64,000 nucleotides of DNA, from NCBI GenBank assembly GCA_963575745.1, contig CAUYUJ010015766.1, positions 1-64,000 on the forward strand. The letters run 5' to 3'. This document shows positions 55,941 through 64,000 of the stretch, in pieces. This DNA comes from Prorocentrum cordatum (taxonomy: Eukaryota; Sar; Dinophyceae; Prorocentrales; Prorocentraceae). The first letter of the stretch is position 1. Each line of letters opens with the position of its first letter. The position numbers and the translations under genes were made by a program. The notes under the pieces were generated by a model. That model was not told the DNA's origin. It saw nothing but the letters and a program-made list of their open reading frames with translations, and did not search any database.

Positions 55941-56268
55941 CTTGGTATCGTTCAAAACCCGGAGAGCAAAGAGAACACACACCGGAAAACCTTCCTGGCA
56001 AGCCCACAGAAGCACGCGTGAAGCTCTTCTGGGGCTCTGGGGGGCTCCCCGGCAGCGCTTCCGAAGCGCTGCCAAAAACGCTTCCGCGCGTGCCTGCGCG
56101 CGTGCGGGCACGCGTGGAAGCTTGCCGGAAGCTCTCCCGGACACGCTGCCGGGTCAGGCGAGCTGCTGCGAGAAGTCTGGACCGGCGGAGATGGGCTGCT
56201 GGCGGGCACCACCACCGTCCGGCTTCTAATCTTAAACCCTTTCTAGCTCTCAGCGAGCTCTCCGGGAA
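55941..56268 (-). mobile_element. class C1 element, complete, opposite strand
   Basis: 328 bp inserted in a satellite monomer. The flanks ctacaaga and tatctacagagc rejoin to a monomer of normal length with no duplication (bottom strand A^T). It is the clearest complete C1 and shows that class C also inserts before a T. Confidence 0.9.
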
Positions 56269-56996
56269 TATCTACAGAGCTGATACGTACAGAATCTGAT
56301 TCAGAATCATCAGTGGCCGTTGTCTGTTGAATGCAGAGCTCTGAACTCGGTCTGCTGCCCGATCTAGAATCGCGAAACTATTCGTATTGTTCGAGTCATC
56401 TTGAGAGATGGTGTCTGTTCTCTGCACTCAACTCGGGCTGTGGGGGGGCTGCGTGGCTGGTAATCACTGGAATCGATTCGGAGACATCAGGTGCGTCCGA
56501 CTTTCGAATCCAGAGCTCGGAACTCTGTCTGCTGCCGAGTCCGCGAAACTATTATTGTTCGAGCCATCCTGAGAGATGCTGTCTGTTCCCTGCACTCAAC
56601 TCGGGCTGTAGGGGGGCTGCATGGCTAGTAATCGCAGGAATCGATTCAGAGACATCAGACGCGTCCGCCCGTCGCATGCAGAGGTCTGAACTCGGTCTGA
56701 TACTCAAGCTAGGTTTGCCAAACTATTCGTATTGTTCGAGTGATCTTGAGAGGTGCTGTCGATTTACGCACGTAACTCGGGCTGTAGGAGAGCTACAGAG
56801 CTCGTACAGAAGACAATCCAGAAGCATGGGGGGCGTCCGGCTGTTACATCGGAGAGGTCTGAAATTGCTTGGGCTGAAAAACTTTTTTTCAGTGTATTTT
56901 TTTTCGACATTACATGTTGTCAGGAAGCTCTACGAGTCCCCCGGCGGTAAGGAAGGTTGACGGTTTACCGCCGGCGCCCAGTTGGACGCTACCAAA

Positions 56997-57471
56997 TTTC
57001 AACCGACCTAAAGTCACCACAGGGCCCGTCGAGATTTTTCTTGCCAACTAGCTCTCCAGCGCCCCGGAATTACTCTTAGCTTCCAGCATTAACTTTCTCA
57101 GGGAAGCTCTACGAGTTTATTGTGAGGTAACGTGTGTAATGCCAAGCTTCGCTCTGCGCAAATAGCAGCCCGAACGACTTGTTAGAACGACAAAATCGGC
57201 TGAGCCAGGCCACGGAAGGTATGATCGCGTCCCTTTTCGACATTTCGCCAACTAGCTCCACCCTGTCGTCGAATTCCTCTAGCTCTTCTACCCCTCGGAA
57301 ATAGGAACTTGGTAGCGTCCAAGACCCGAAGAGCAAAGAGAACACACGCCAGAAGGCTGTCCTGGCGAGCCCTCCGACGCACTCGTGGAACGCTTCTGGG
57401 GCTCTGGGGGGCTTCCCTGCAGCGCCTCTGAAGCGCTGCCAGGAACGCTTCCACGCGTGCCTGCGCGCGGA
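56997..57471 (-). mobile_element. reversed composite block
   Basis: A minus-strand L-block and class B tip (to about 57118) is followed by the rare sixth element type (about 57119-57307) and a class C1 front (57308-57471). All are opposite to the right-arm direction. Confidence 0.65.
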
Positions 57472-57704
57472 CAGCTACAGAGATGATACGTGTAATCTGA
57501 TTCAGAATCATCAGTGGCCGTTGTCTGTTGAATCTAGAGCTCTGAACTCGGTCTGCTGCCCGATCTAGAATCGCTAAACTATTCGTACTGTTCGAGTCAT
57601 CTTGAGAGCTGCTGTTGGTTTCCTGCACTTAACTCGGGTTGTAGGGGGGCTGTAGGGCTGGAAGCATCGGGGGCGTTCGGCTGTTCCATCCGAGAGGTCC
57701 GAAA
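57472..57704 (+). repeat. satellite fragment
   Basis: About one and a half class B monomers, fused to the reversed block at gcgcggacagctacag. Confidence 0.75.
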
Positions 57705-57882
57705 TACCTCGTAGAGCAATTCGTCGTCGATGAGCTAGTGACTCGTAGAGCTTCACTTAGCAAGCTATTGCTGGAAGCTTAAGAGTAATTCCGGCGCGCT
57801 GGAGAGCTAGTTGGCAAGAAGTGAGAGGAGCTCTACGAGGTTCCCGGCGGTGACCAGGTTGACGGTTCATCGCCGGCGCCAG
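57705..57882 (+). mobile_element. class A tip, class B tip and A1 tail
   Basis: The A tip (57705-57738, cut at CTAG) and B tip with palindrome (57739-57820) fuse at ggcaagaa/gtgagagg to an A1 3' end with hairpin, ending GCGCCAG. Confidence 0.7.
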
Positions 57883-58863
57883 TAATTCCGGCGCGCCGAA
57901 GAGCTAGTTGGCAAGACAAATCTCGACGAAAGTTTTGGTGACTTTTGCTCGGTTGAAAATTTTGCTCTCGAAATTCAACAATTCGTTTGAGCTCTAGTAT
58001 TTTTCCCTATGATATTTGATCTTATTCCCGCTCGCCATCTTGATCTCAGCTCGATCGGGTGAATATTACTATCGAAAAGCACTGTGGCGGGATTGGCCGT
58101 TTCGAGTCATCTTGATACGCGCTGACGGTTTTCTGAACATAACTCGAGCTTTAGGACAGCTACAAAGCTGGTAGGCACAGCTTTTCGGCGCGTTCGCCTG
58201 TTCAATCCAGAGGTCTGAACCCGGTCCGTTAGCCAAGCTAGGTCCGCAAACCTATTCGTATTATTCGAGTCATCTTGACAGGGGCTCTTGGTTTTCTGTA
58301 CTCAACTCGAGCTGTAGGACAGCTACAGAGCTGATATTTACAGAAACCGATTCGGAATCATTAGTTGCGTTTGTCTGTCGAATTCAGAGCTCTGAACTCG
58401 GTCTGCTGCTGGATCTAGAATCGCGAAACTGTTTGTATTGGTCGAGTCATCTTGAGAAGGGCTCTCGGTTTTCTTCACTCAACTCGCGCTGAGGGTGGCT
58501 ACAGTGCTGGTGGTCACAGGAATCGATTTGAAGACATCAGGCGCGTTCGCCTGCCAAATCCGGAGCTCAGAACTCGTTCTGCTGCCCGAATTAGGTCTGC
58601 GAAACTACTGCATTGTTCGAGTCATCCTGATGTGCTGTCGGCTTGCTGCACTTAACTCGGGCTTTAGGGGGGCTGTAGGGCTGGTAATGACAGGATCGAT
58701 TCGCAGAGATCAGACGCGTCCGCCTGTCGCAGAGGTAAAAACATATTCACTATAAGTCGGAATGTTGGTAGGTGCTGTCGGTTTCCTCAACTTAAGTCGA
58801 GCTAGGAAGCTCTACGAGTCTCCCGGCGGTAACCAAGGTTGACGGTTTACCGCCGGCGCCCAG
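57883..58863 (+). mobile_element. class B2 element, remainder
   Basis: Resumes at taattccggcg; L block, about four monomers and a B2 hairpin ending CGCCCAG at 58863. Confidence 0.75.
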
Positions 58864-59336
58864 TTGGCCCACCCGTCCGAGGCGGACAGTGTGACAACTT
58901 TTGGGTGGTTTTGCGTCCGGGAGAGCTTCCGGCAAGCTTCCACGCGTGCCTGCACGCGTGCAGGCACGCATGGAAGCGTTTCTGCCAGCGCTTCGGCAGC
59001 GCGGCAGGGGAGCTTCCCAGAGCTCTCAATGAAAGATTTCCCGTCCCCAAAGGGTCTCTTCGCTCTCCGGGTTTTGGACGCTACCAAGTGAGAACGTGGT
59101 TTTGCGATTGTTTGAAGGATATTTGATAATTCATTTTTCAGGTCCGTAGGTACAGTATTACTATCAAAACACTTGGGGGAACCAACGTTGGGTAAAAATA
59201 TAAAGACGTGATTTCTCGATTTTTTCGTTTCTCGCTCCAGAAGCTCTTCTGATGTGTTACGAGAAGCGCGGTATGAGAAAAGAGCTCTACGAGGGTCTCG
59301 GCGGTAACCTGGTGGACGGTTTACCGCCGGTTCCCA
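58864..59336 (+). mobile_element. A2 element with class C1 patch
   Basis: An A body fragment (58864-58915) is fused to the 3' half of a C1 (58916-59088) and then to an A2 remainder and hairpin ending TTCCCA. Confidence 0.65.
58936..58977. repeat. 42-nt class C palindrome
   Basis: gcttccacgcgtgcctgcac and its reverse complement are continuous with no loop to speak of and one mismatched pair. The same palindrome marks the centre of every class C1. Confidence 0.8.
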
Positions 59337-59658
59337 TTACGCAACTCAGGCTGTTACAGAGCTCGTAGAGAAGATCCAGAAGCATCGGGGGGCGTTCGGC
59401 TGTTGCATCGAGAGGTCTGAAATCGCTTGGGCTAAAAAAATATTCGTTCTCTGCGATTTTTTTCGACATTATATATTGTCAGGAAGCTCTACGAGTCCCC
59501 CGGCGGTAAGAAAGGTTGACGGTTTACCGCCGGCGCCCAGTTGCTTGGGCTGAGCAATTATTTTTTCGGTGTAATTTTTTTCGACATTATATGTTGCCAG
59601 GAAGCTCTACGAGTCCCCCGGCGGTAACAAAGGTTGGCGGTTTACCGCCGGCGCCCAG
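59337..59658 (+). mobile_element. two class B 3' ends in series
   Basis: The first end finishes at 59540. It is followed by the remainder of another class B that was cut at aaa^ttgcttgggc, with its own hairpin ending at 59658. Only a partial monomer precedes each. Confidence 0.75.
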
Positions 59659-60713
59659 TTTCGTTTTCGAAATTCCTCAATTCGTCTGAGCTCTATTATT
59701 TTTCCCGTGATATTCGATCTTATTCCGGCTCGGCATCTTGATCTCAGCTCGATCGGGTACCTTTTTCTGCTAAAAAGCACACTGGTGGGATCGGCCGTTT
59801 CGAGTCATCTTGTCACACGCTGTCGGTTTTCTCAAGATAACTCAAGCTTCAGGACAGCTACAGAGCTGGTAAGCACAGCTAATCGATTCAGAATGATTAG
59901 GCGCGTTCGGCTGTTGAGCCCAGAGGTCCGAACTCGCTCTGCTAGCCGAGCTAGGTCCGCACACCTATTTGTTTTATTCGAGTCATCTTGACAGACACTC
60001 TCGGTTTTCTGTAGTGAACTCGAGCTACACGGCTACAGAGCTGATACGTACAGAATATGATTCAGAATCATCAGTGGCCGTTGTCTGTTGAATCCAGAGT
60101 TCTGAAATCGGTCTGTTGCCCAATCTAGAATCGCGAAACTATTCGTATTGTTCGAGTCATCTTGAGAGATGCTGTCGGTTCTCTGCATTTAACACGGGCT
60201 GTAGGGGGGCTGCATGGCTTGTAATCACTGGAATCGATTCGAAGACATCAGGCGCGTCCGCCTGTCGAATCCAGAGCTCTGAGCTCTGTCTGCTGCCCGA
60301 ACTAGGTCCGCGAAACTATTCGTATTGTCCGAGTCATCCTGAGAGGTGCTGTGGGTTTCCTGCACTTAGCTCGGGCTGTAGGGGGGGCTGCAGGGCTGGT
60401 AATCACAGGGATCGATTCAGAGACATCAGACGCGTATGCAGAGATCTGAATTCGGTCTGATACTCGAGCTAGGTTTGCCAAACTATTCGTATTGTTCGAG
60501 TCATCTTGGGAGGTGCCGTCGATTTACGCACGTAACTCGGGCTGTAATCCAGAAGCATCGGGGGCGTGCGGCTGTTGCATCCGAGAGGTCTGAAATTGCT
60601 TGGGCTGAAACACTTTTTTTTCGGTGTAATTTTTTTCGACATTACATGTTGTCAGGAAGCTCTACGAGTCCCCCGGCGGTAACAAAGGTTGACAGTTTAC
60701 CGCCGGCGCCCAG
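59659..60713 (+). mobile_element. class B element, remainder
   Basis: Resumes at tttcgttttcgaaattcc inside the L block. About four monomers and a hairpin ending CGCCCAG at 60713. Loop base changed (ggttgacagt). Confidence 0.75.
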
Positions 60714-61347
60714 TAATTCCGGGGAGAGCTAGAAAAATTTCGACGGACCTTTTGCTGACTTTTGGTCGGTTGAAAATTTGGTTCTCGAAATTCCTCAATT
60801 CGTTGAGCTCTAGTATTTTTTCCCGTGATATTCGATTTTATTTGTGCCAGAGCTCTGAAGCGAAGCAGAAATTCGAATTGCGTTTCAAACGGGCCGAGCA
60901 GGTGAACTTTAAACCAATTGTGACCAACTGTTTGACGGTTTTAGAATCGAACGCTCTACCTGTCCGGATCTTATTTCCCGTACTGTAATCCGGTCTGGAT
61001 CTCTGAAATCGGTACCTGTCGCCGAGCACCAAGAACGTAGGCGCCGAGAGACTCTGCACTACTATTCCAAATCACATCTTATTCAGGTAATCGGGGATCA
61101 GGGCTGGTAATCACAGGGATCGATTCAGAGACATCAGACGCGTATGCAGAGATCTGAACTCGGTCTGATATTCGAGCTATTTTAACATTCGTATTGGAGT
61201 CATCGCCGTCGTTCGGGCTGTTCGGGCTGTCTGGCATCCGAGAGGTGAAAAGAGGCGGGCTTTAAAAAACTTTTTTTTCGTTAATTTTTCGAAGCTCTCG
61301 AGTCCCCCGGCGGTAACAAAGGTTGACAGTTTACCGCCGGCGCCCAG
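60714..61347 (+). mobile_element. class B remainder with foreign insert
   Basis: An L block (60714-60838), a non-repeat insert and then decayed satellite (61099-61290) and a hairpin with the core reduced to gctctcgag. Confidence 0.65.
60839..61098. other. unique insert, possible gene fragment
   Basis: About 260 bp unlike any repeat here. The plus strand has an open stretch of about 48 codons (EAKQKFELRFKRAEQVNFKP...) ending TAA near 60988. The minus strand is also open for 73 codons (61059-60838). The segment ends near ttattcag/gtaatc, which resembles a splice junction. I do not recognise a family. Confidence 0.4.
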
Positions 61348-62130
61348 TAATTCCGGGGCGCTGGAGAGCTAGTTGGCAAGAAAAATCTCGACGGACCTTT
61401 TGCTGACTTTTGGTCGGTTGAAAATTTCGTTTTCGAAATTCCTCAATTCGTTTGAGCTCTAGTATTTTTTCCCGTGATATTTGATCTTGTTCCCGCTCGG
61501 CATCTTGATCTCAGTCGATCGGGTACCTTTTACTGCCAAAAAGCATACTGGCGGGATCGGCCGTTTCGAGTCATCTTGTCACATCGAGCTCGTTTCGATC
61601 GAGCTACAGAGCTCGAGCTCTAATCCACGTTCTGGCTGTCAGAGGTCTTTCTGCTGCCCGAGCTATACACTCGAGTCTCTTAGGAGCTCAGAGCTCTAGC
61701 AGGCTGCGTGGTTGGCAAGAAAAATCTCGACGGACCTTTTGCTGACTTTTGGTCGGTTGAAAATTTTTTTTCTCGGAATTCCTCAATTCGTTTGCGCTCT
61801 AGTATTTTTGTCCCGTGATATTTGATCTTGTTCCCGCTCGGCATCTTGATCTCAGCTCGATCGGGTACCTTTTACTGCCAGAAAGCACACTGGCGGGATC
61901 AGCCGTTTCGAGTCATCTTGTCACGCGGTGACGGTTTTCTCAAGATAACTCGAGCTTTAGGACAGCTACAGAGCTGGTAAGCACAGCTAATCGATTCAGA
62001 ATTATTAGGCGCGTTCGGCTGTTGAACCCAGAGGTCTGAACTCGGTCTGCTAGCCGAGCTAGGTCCGCAAACCTATTCGTATTATTGGAGTCATCTTGAC
62101 AGACGCTCTCGGTTTTCTGTATTTAACTCG

Positions 62131-62406
62131 GTTATCTGTTTCTATATCAAACAGAACAGGACAAACATCAAATACATCAGAGGATGTTGGGATGGTGGAG
62201 TGAGCAGTGAGGGTGCTGCAGGAGGTCACTGGATCGAAGTTGCTCCAGAGAATGGCCCGTGGACACTCGTGAGCTCAGAAGCCTACATGTTTGATGTAGG
62301 TGCCACCGTGACGGAGGCAGAATTATCTGCTGCCGAGCGCCTGTGCACAGGTGTGGAGCACATTGTTAAAGAAATTTCCTCTGCAAAGCGGAGGAGGCGG
62401 ATTTAA
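62131..62406 (+). pseudogene. coding remnant with ELSAAER motif
   Basis: The frame is open through the entire insert to TAA (62404-62406), 91 codons, without an upstream ATG; a GTG lies at 62200. It reads GGHWIEVAPENGPWTLV, then ATVTEAELSAAERLC, and ends SAKRRRRI, a basic, nuclear-localisation-like tail. The ATVT..ELSAAER.C motif is shared with the 44-residue frame of the retrocopies. The lack of an initiator suggests a truncated or exon-only copy. Function unknown. Confidence 0.5.
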
Positions 62407-62463
62407 CTGGCTCTAGCCCTTAGGCTTGGGCGCACGCGCCCTGTGTAGCCTGACCAAACACCA
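62131..62463 (+). mobile_element. 333-bp insert with 6-bp target duplication
   Basis: It interrupts a satellite monomer and is flanked by AACTCG on both sides (62125-62130 and 62464-62469), where uninterrupted monomers have one copy. This differs from the no-duplication rule of classes A-C. Near its 3' end AGGCT/AGCCT and GGGCGC/GCGCCC can form a hairpin (about 62420-62452). There is no poly(A). Confidence 0.7.
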
Positions 62464-63203
62464 AACTCGAGCTACAGGACAGCTACAGGGCTGATACGTA
62501 CAGAATCTGATTCAGAATCATCAGTGGCCGTTGTCTGTTGAATCCAGAGCTCTGAACTCGGTCTGTTGCCCGATCTAGAATCGCGAAATATTCGTATTGT
62601 TCGAGTCATCTTGAGAGATGCTGTCGGTTCTCTGCAGTTAACTCGGGCTGTAGGGGGGCTGCAGCGCTGGTAATCACTGGAATCGATTCGGAGACATCAG
62701 ACGCGTCCGCCTGTCGAATCCAGAGCTGCGAACTCTGTCCGCTGCCCGAACTAGGTCCGCGAAACTGTTCGTATTGTTTGAGTCATCCTGAGAGGTGCTG
62801 TGGGTTTCCTGCAATTAGCTCGGGCTGTAGGGGGGGGCTGCAGGACTGGTAATTACAGGAATCGATTCATAGACATCAGACGCGTCCGCCTGTCGCATGC
62901 AGAGGTCTGAACTCGGTCTGATACTCGAGCTAGGTTTGCCAAACTATTCGTATTGTTCGAGTTATCTTGAGAGGTGGTGTCGATTTACGCACGTAACTCG
63001 CGCTGTAGAAGAGCTACAGAGCTCGTGCAGAAGACAATCCAGAAGCATCGGGGGCGTTCGGCTGTTGCATCCGAGAGGTCTGAAATTGCTTGGGCTGGAA
63101 AATTGTTTTTTCTGTGTAAGTTTTTTCGACATTATATGTTGTCAGGAAGCTCTACGAGTCCCCCGGCGGTAAGAAAGGTTGACGGTTTACCGCCGGCGCC
63201 CAG

Positions 63204-64000
63204 TTGGACGCTACCAAGTGGTCGGTTGAAAATTTTGTTCTCGAAAGTCCTCAATTCGTTTGAGCTCTAGTATTTTTTCCCGTGATATTCGATCTGATTC
63301 CCGCTCGCCATCTTGATCTCAGCTCGATCGGGTACCTTATTTTACTGCCAAAAAGCACACTGGCGGGATCGGCCGTTGATACGCGTTGTCGGTATTCCGT
63401 ACTCAACTCGAGATAGAGGACAGCTACAGAGCTGATAAGCACATGTTATCGATTGAGAATGATAAGGCGCGTTCGTCTGTTCCATCCAGAGGTCTGAAAT
63501 CGGTCTGCTAGCCGAGCTAGGTCCGCAAACCTAGTCGTATTATTCGAGTCATCTTGACAGACGTTCTCAGTTTTCTGTGCTAAACTCGAGCGATAGGACA
63601 GCTATAGAGCTGATATTTACAGAAACCGATTCTGAAACATTAGGCGCGTTTGTCTGTTGCATCCAGAGCTCTGAATTCGGTCTACTTCCCGATCTAGAAT
63701 CGCGGAACCATCGTATAGTTCGCGTGATCTTGAGAGGTGTCGTCGGTTTTCTGTACTTAACTGGGGCTGTATGGTGGCTACAGTGCTGGTGGTCACAGGA
63801 ATCGATTCAGAGACATCAGGGGTGTCCGCCTGTCGAATCCAGAGCTCGGAACTCGGTCTGCTGCCCGAACTAGGTCCGCGAAACTATTCGTACTCTTCGA
63901 GTCATCCTGAGAGGTGCTGTCGGTTTTCTGCACTTAACTGAGGCTGTGGGCTGAAAAATTATACGTTCTCTGCAATTTTTGTTGACATTATATATTGTCA
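63204..64000 (+). mobile_element. class C1 tail, then class B to window edge
   Basis: ttggacgctaccaag (63204-63218) is a C1 end. A class B remainder follows from the L block with about three to four monomers. The window ends at acattatatattgtca, a few bases before the expected core and hairpin. Confidence 0.75.

Larger units (their letters stand above)
53843..56981 (+). mobile_element. class B host, several insertions
   Basis: The tip (53843-53864, taattcgtag variant) appears to resume at 55469 with ttattgctgg. It carries about six monomers, is interrupted by a reversed class C1 (55941-56268), and ends at the hairpin and CGCCCAG at 56981. Confidence 0.75.
53813..56996 (+). mobile_element. 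class C1 host split by a class B
   Basis: Pieces 53813-53842 (to ctctccgggtt) and 56982-56996 (ttggacgctaccaa) rejoin to the normal C1 end. This is the one clear T^T target I found. Confidence 0.75.
61348..63203 (+). mobile_element. class B elements with duplicated L block
   Basis: A first L block (61348-61580), a scrambled GAGCTC-rich stretch (61582-61710) and a second L block (61711-61920) precede about six monomers and a hairpin ending CGCCCAG at 63203. One monomer is interrupted by the 62131-62463 insert. Confidence 0.7.

Noticed and set aside
56331-56960. 209-codon plus-strand frame over satellite
   Set aside because: It reads through three satellite monomers as a ~60-residue repeat (SSELGLLP...YCSSHLERCC). 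Monomers near 177-180 bp stay in frame by chance, and the frame breaks in most other arrays.
1658-63203. Integron attC array
   Set aside because: Hairpins joined to variable segments resemble attC cassettes, but there is no consensus RYYYAAC/GTTRRRY pair, no integrase, and the segments are nested and not consecutive.
1658-64000. 5'-truncated LINE or SINE copies
   Set aside because: Many elements look 5'-truncated with a constant 3' end, but the missing 5' pieces are found upstream as tips. Only the retrocopies have poly(A).
778-64000. tRNA, rRNA or telomeric repeats
   Set aside because: I looked for clover-leaf A/B box patterns, rRNA-like conserved blocks and short telomeric tandem repeats, and saw none.

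Overview
What it is. This is eukaryotic repeat DNA, not a normal gene-bearing region. From about 780 to 64000 it is almost entirely a nested pile of small hairpin-ended mobile elements. One of the classes carries a ~178-bp satellite inside it. Only four stretches look like gene-derived DNA: a partial gene at the left edge (1-209, minus), two near-identical 2.0-kb retroposed transcripts (36051-38054 and 40306-42310), and a 333-bp insert with a coding remnant (62131-62463). The retroposed copies begin with relics of GGCTCAAG, the 3' end of the dinoflagellate/perkinsid trans-spliced leader, and end in poly(A). That points to a dinoflagellate-lineage alveolate (dinoflagellate, syndinian or Perkinsus-like). 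I cannot choose among these from the sequence.

Element classes used below. 'Strand' is the direction from an element's 5' tip to its 3' hairpin. Class A (~390-402 bp): 5' tip TACCTCGTAGAGCTC; the inverted copy GAGCTCTACGAGG lies just before a 3' hairpin, and the end is CCAG. A1 has hairpin arms CCGGCGGTGA/TCACCGCCGG; A2 has CCGGCGGTAA/TTACCGCCGG and ends TTCCCAG. Class B (~1.0-1.6 kb): 5' tip TAACTCGTAGAGCTTCCC (B2 often TGACTCG), a conserved ~250-bp leader (the 'L block'), 4-7 satellite monomers, the inverted tip GGAAGCTCTACGAGT, a 3' hairpin and the end CGCCCAG. Class C (~300-420 bp, GC-rich): inverted tips CCCGGAGAGC (C1) or CCCGGATAGC (C2), and a short 3' tail ending CAAG. All classes insert immediately before a T, almost always at purine^T, with no target duplication beyond a possible single T.

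Layout. 1-777: unique DNA with a partial gene. 778-1657: decayed satellite and L-block edge. 1658-34532: left arm, in which nearly all elements run on the minus strand. 34533-64000: right arm, in which nearly all run on the plus strand. At 35060-42557 there is a tandem duplication of a ~3.75-kb nested unit; each copy holds one retroposed transcript, in a different hairpin. At 42558-52692 lies a Russian-doll nest that can be read like balanced brackets: nine interrupted 5' tips are packed into 403 bp, and their remnants follow in exactly reversed order over 44-52.7 kb.

How it works together (inference). Class A elements insert into a fixed site in the 5' tip of class B (TAA^TTCC, ~50 nt in). 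Class B elements insert into a fixed site in the tip of class A (CTAG^TTGG, 61 nt in). The two classes therefore nest into each other with conserved orientation. A poly(A) retroelement in turn lands in their 3' hairpins. No transposase, Rep/helicase or reverse transcriptase is encoded here, so every element in the window appears non-autonomous.
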